A stretch of 64,000 bases of DNA from Acanthopleura granulata (taxonomy: Eukaryota; Mollusca; Polyplacophora; Chitonida; Chitonidae). The notes under the pieces are model-generated. The model searched no databases and was not told where the DNA came from. It saw only the letters and a program-made list of their open reading frames with translations. A program made the translations under genes and the position numbers. Position 1 is the stretch's first letter, and each line of letters begins with the position of its first letter. Positions 63,881 through 64,000 of the stretch are shown in pieces. The stretch covers positions 8,215,534 to 8,279,533 of the forward strand of contig JABBOT010000012.1 in assembly GCA_016165875.1 (NCBI GenBank). Reading direction: 5' to 3'.

Positions 63881-64000
63881 GCACATAACACATCGTTTAC
63901 GGGAAAAGACTGATTTTATGTTACACAATTGCTGGCATAGCTGCGCCGTTGTATAACATGTATGTTATACGAAATTTGTCGCAATGTAATGAAATATAAT

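Larger units (their letters stand above)
57400..64000. other. Region upstream of the BTB-Kelch gene, no coding gene recognised
   Basis: The region contains a large foldback at 59128-59729, a SINE at 60042-60264 and a promoter-like stretch near 63.2-63.9 kb. It may hold 5'UTR introns of the BTB-Kelch gene. A + strand open frame ending at 62714 reads partly like protein (QQPIHHPYQYQYLHMEQSS) but is not supported by family or splicing. Confidence 0.5.

Overview
This is a window of intron-rich, AT-rich animal nuclear DNA. The protein sequences are clearly metazoan. The repeat content (tRNA-derived SINE families with an (AATA)n tail, small foldback elements, frequent ACATGTA words) suggests a lophotrochozoan, most likely a mollusc. 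That taxonomic call is an inference, not a proof.

Four protein-coding genes are supported by spliced reading frames whose phases close exactly. (1) AP4M1, the mu subunit of the AP-4 adaptor complex, is on the + strand from 5333 to 13713 in 12 recognised exons; the first coding exon, about 19 residues, was not found. (2) PPP3R1, calcineurin regulatory subunit B, is on the - strand from 34660 to 24370 in 6 coding exons and encodes exactly 170 aa. (3) EEF1G, translation elongation factor 1-gamma, is on the + strand from 34805 to 45241 in 11 exons and encodes 426 aa. (4) A BTB-BACK-Kelch-type protein is on the - strand from 57397 to 54092 in 3 exons and encodes 619 aa.

Layout: 1-5.3 kb is the AP4M1 upstream region, with cyclic-AMP-response-type palindromes and a SINE. 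13.7-24.4 kb is intergenic or 3'UTR sequence, with a pair of ~258-bp direct repeats and a degenerate minisatellite. 24.4-34.7 kb is PPP3R1. PPP3R1 and EEF1G are head to head with only 144 bp between start codons, so that interval must carry both core promoters; it holds a perfect 10-bp inverted repeat of TGCGCA-type sites and a 5'TOP-like pyrimidine tract. 45.2-54 kb is repeat-rich: a ~148-bp tandem array with nuclear-receptor-like half sites, a 20-bp-period array, and one cysteine-rich ORF of unknown status. 57.4-64 kb is non-coding with a large foldback (two ~252-bp arms) and a promoter-like end.

The genes do not form a pathway; this is an ordinary animal gene neighbourhood (trafficking adaptor, calcium-dependent phosphatase subunit, translation factor, probable ubiquitin-ligase adaptor). 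I saw no CRISPR array, rRNA, free-standing tRNA gene, or clearly new biological system. The best leads are the compact shared promoter, the foldback, an exon-like segment antisense inside PPP3R1, and the cysteine-rich ORF.
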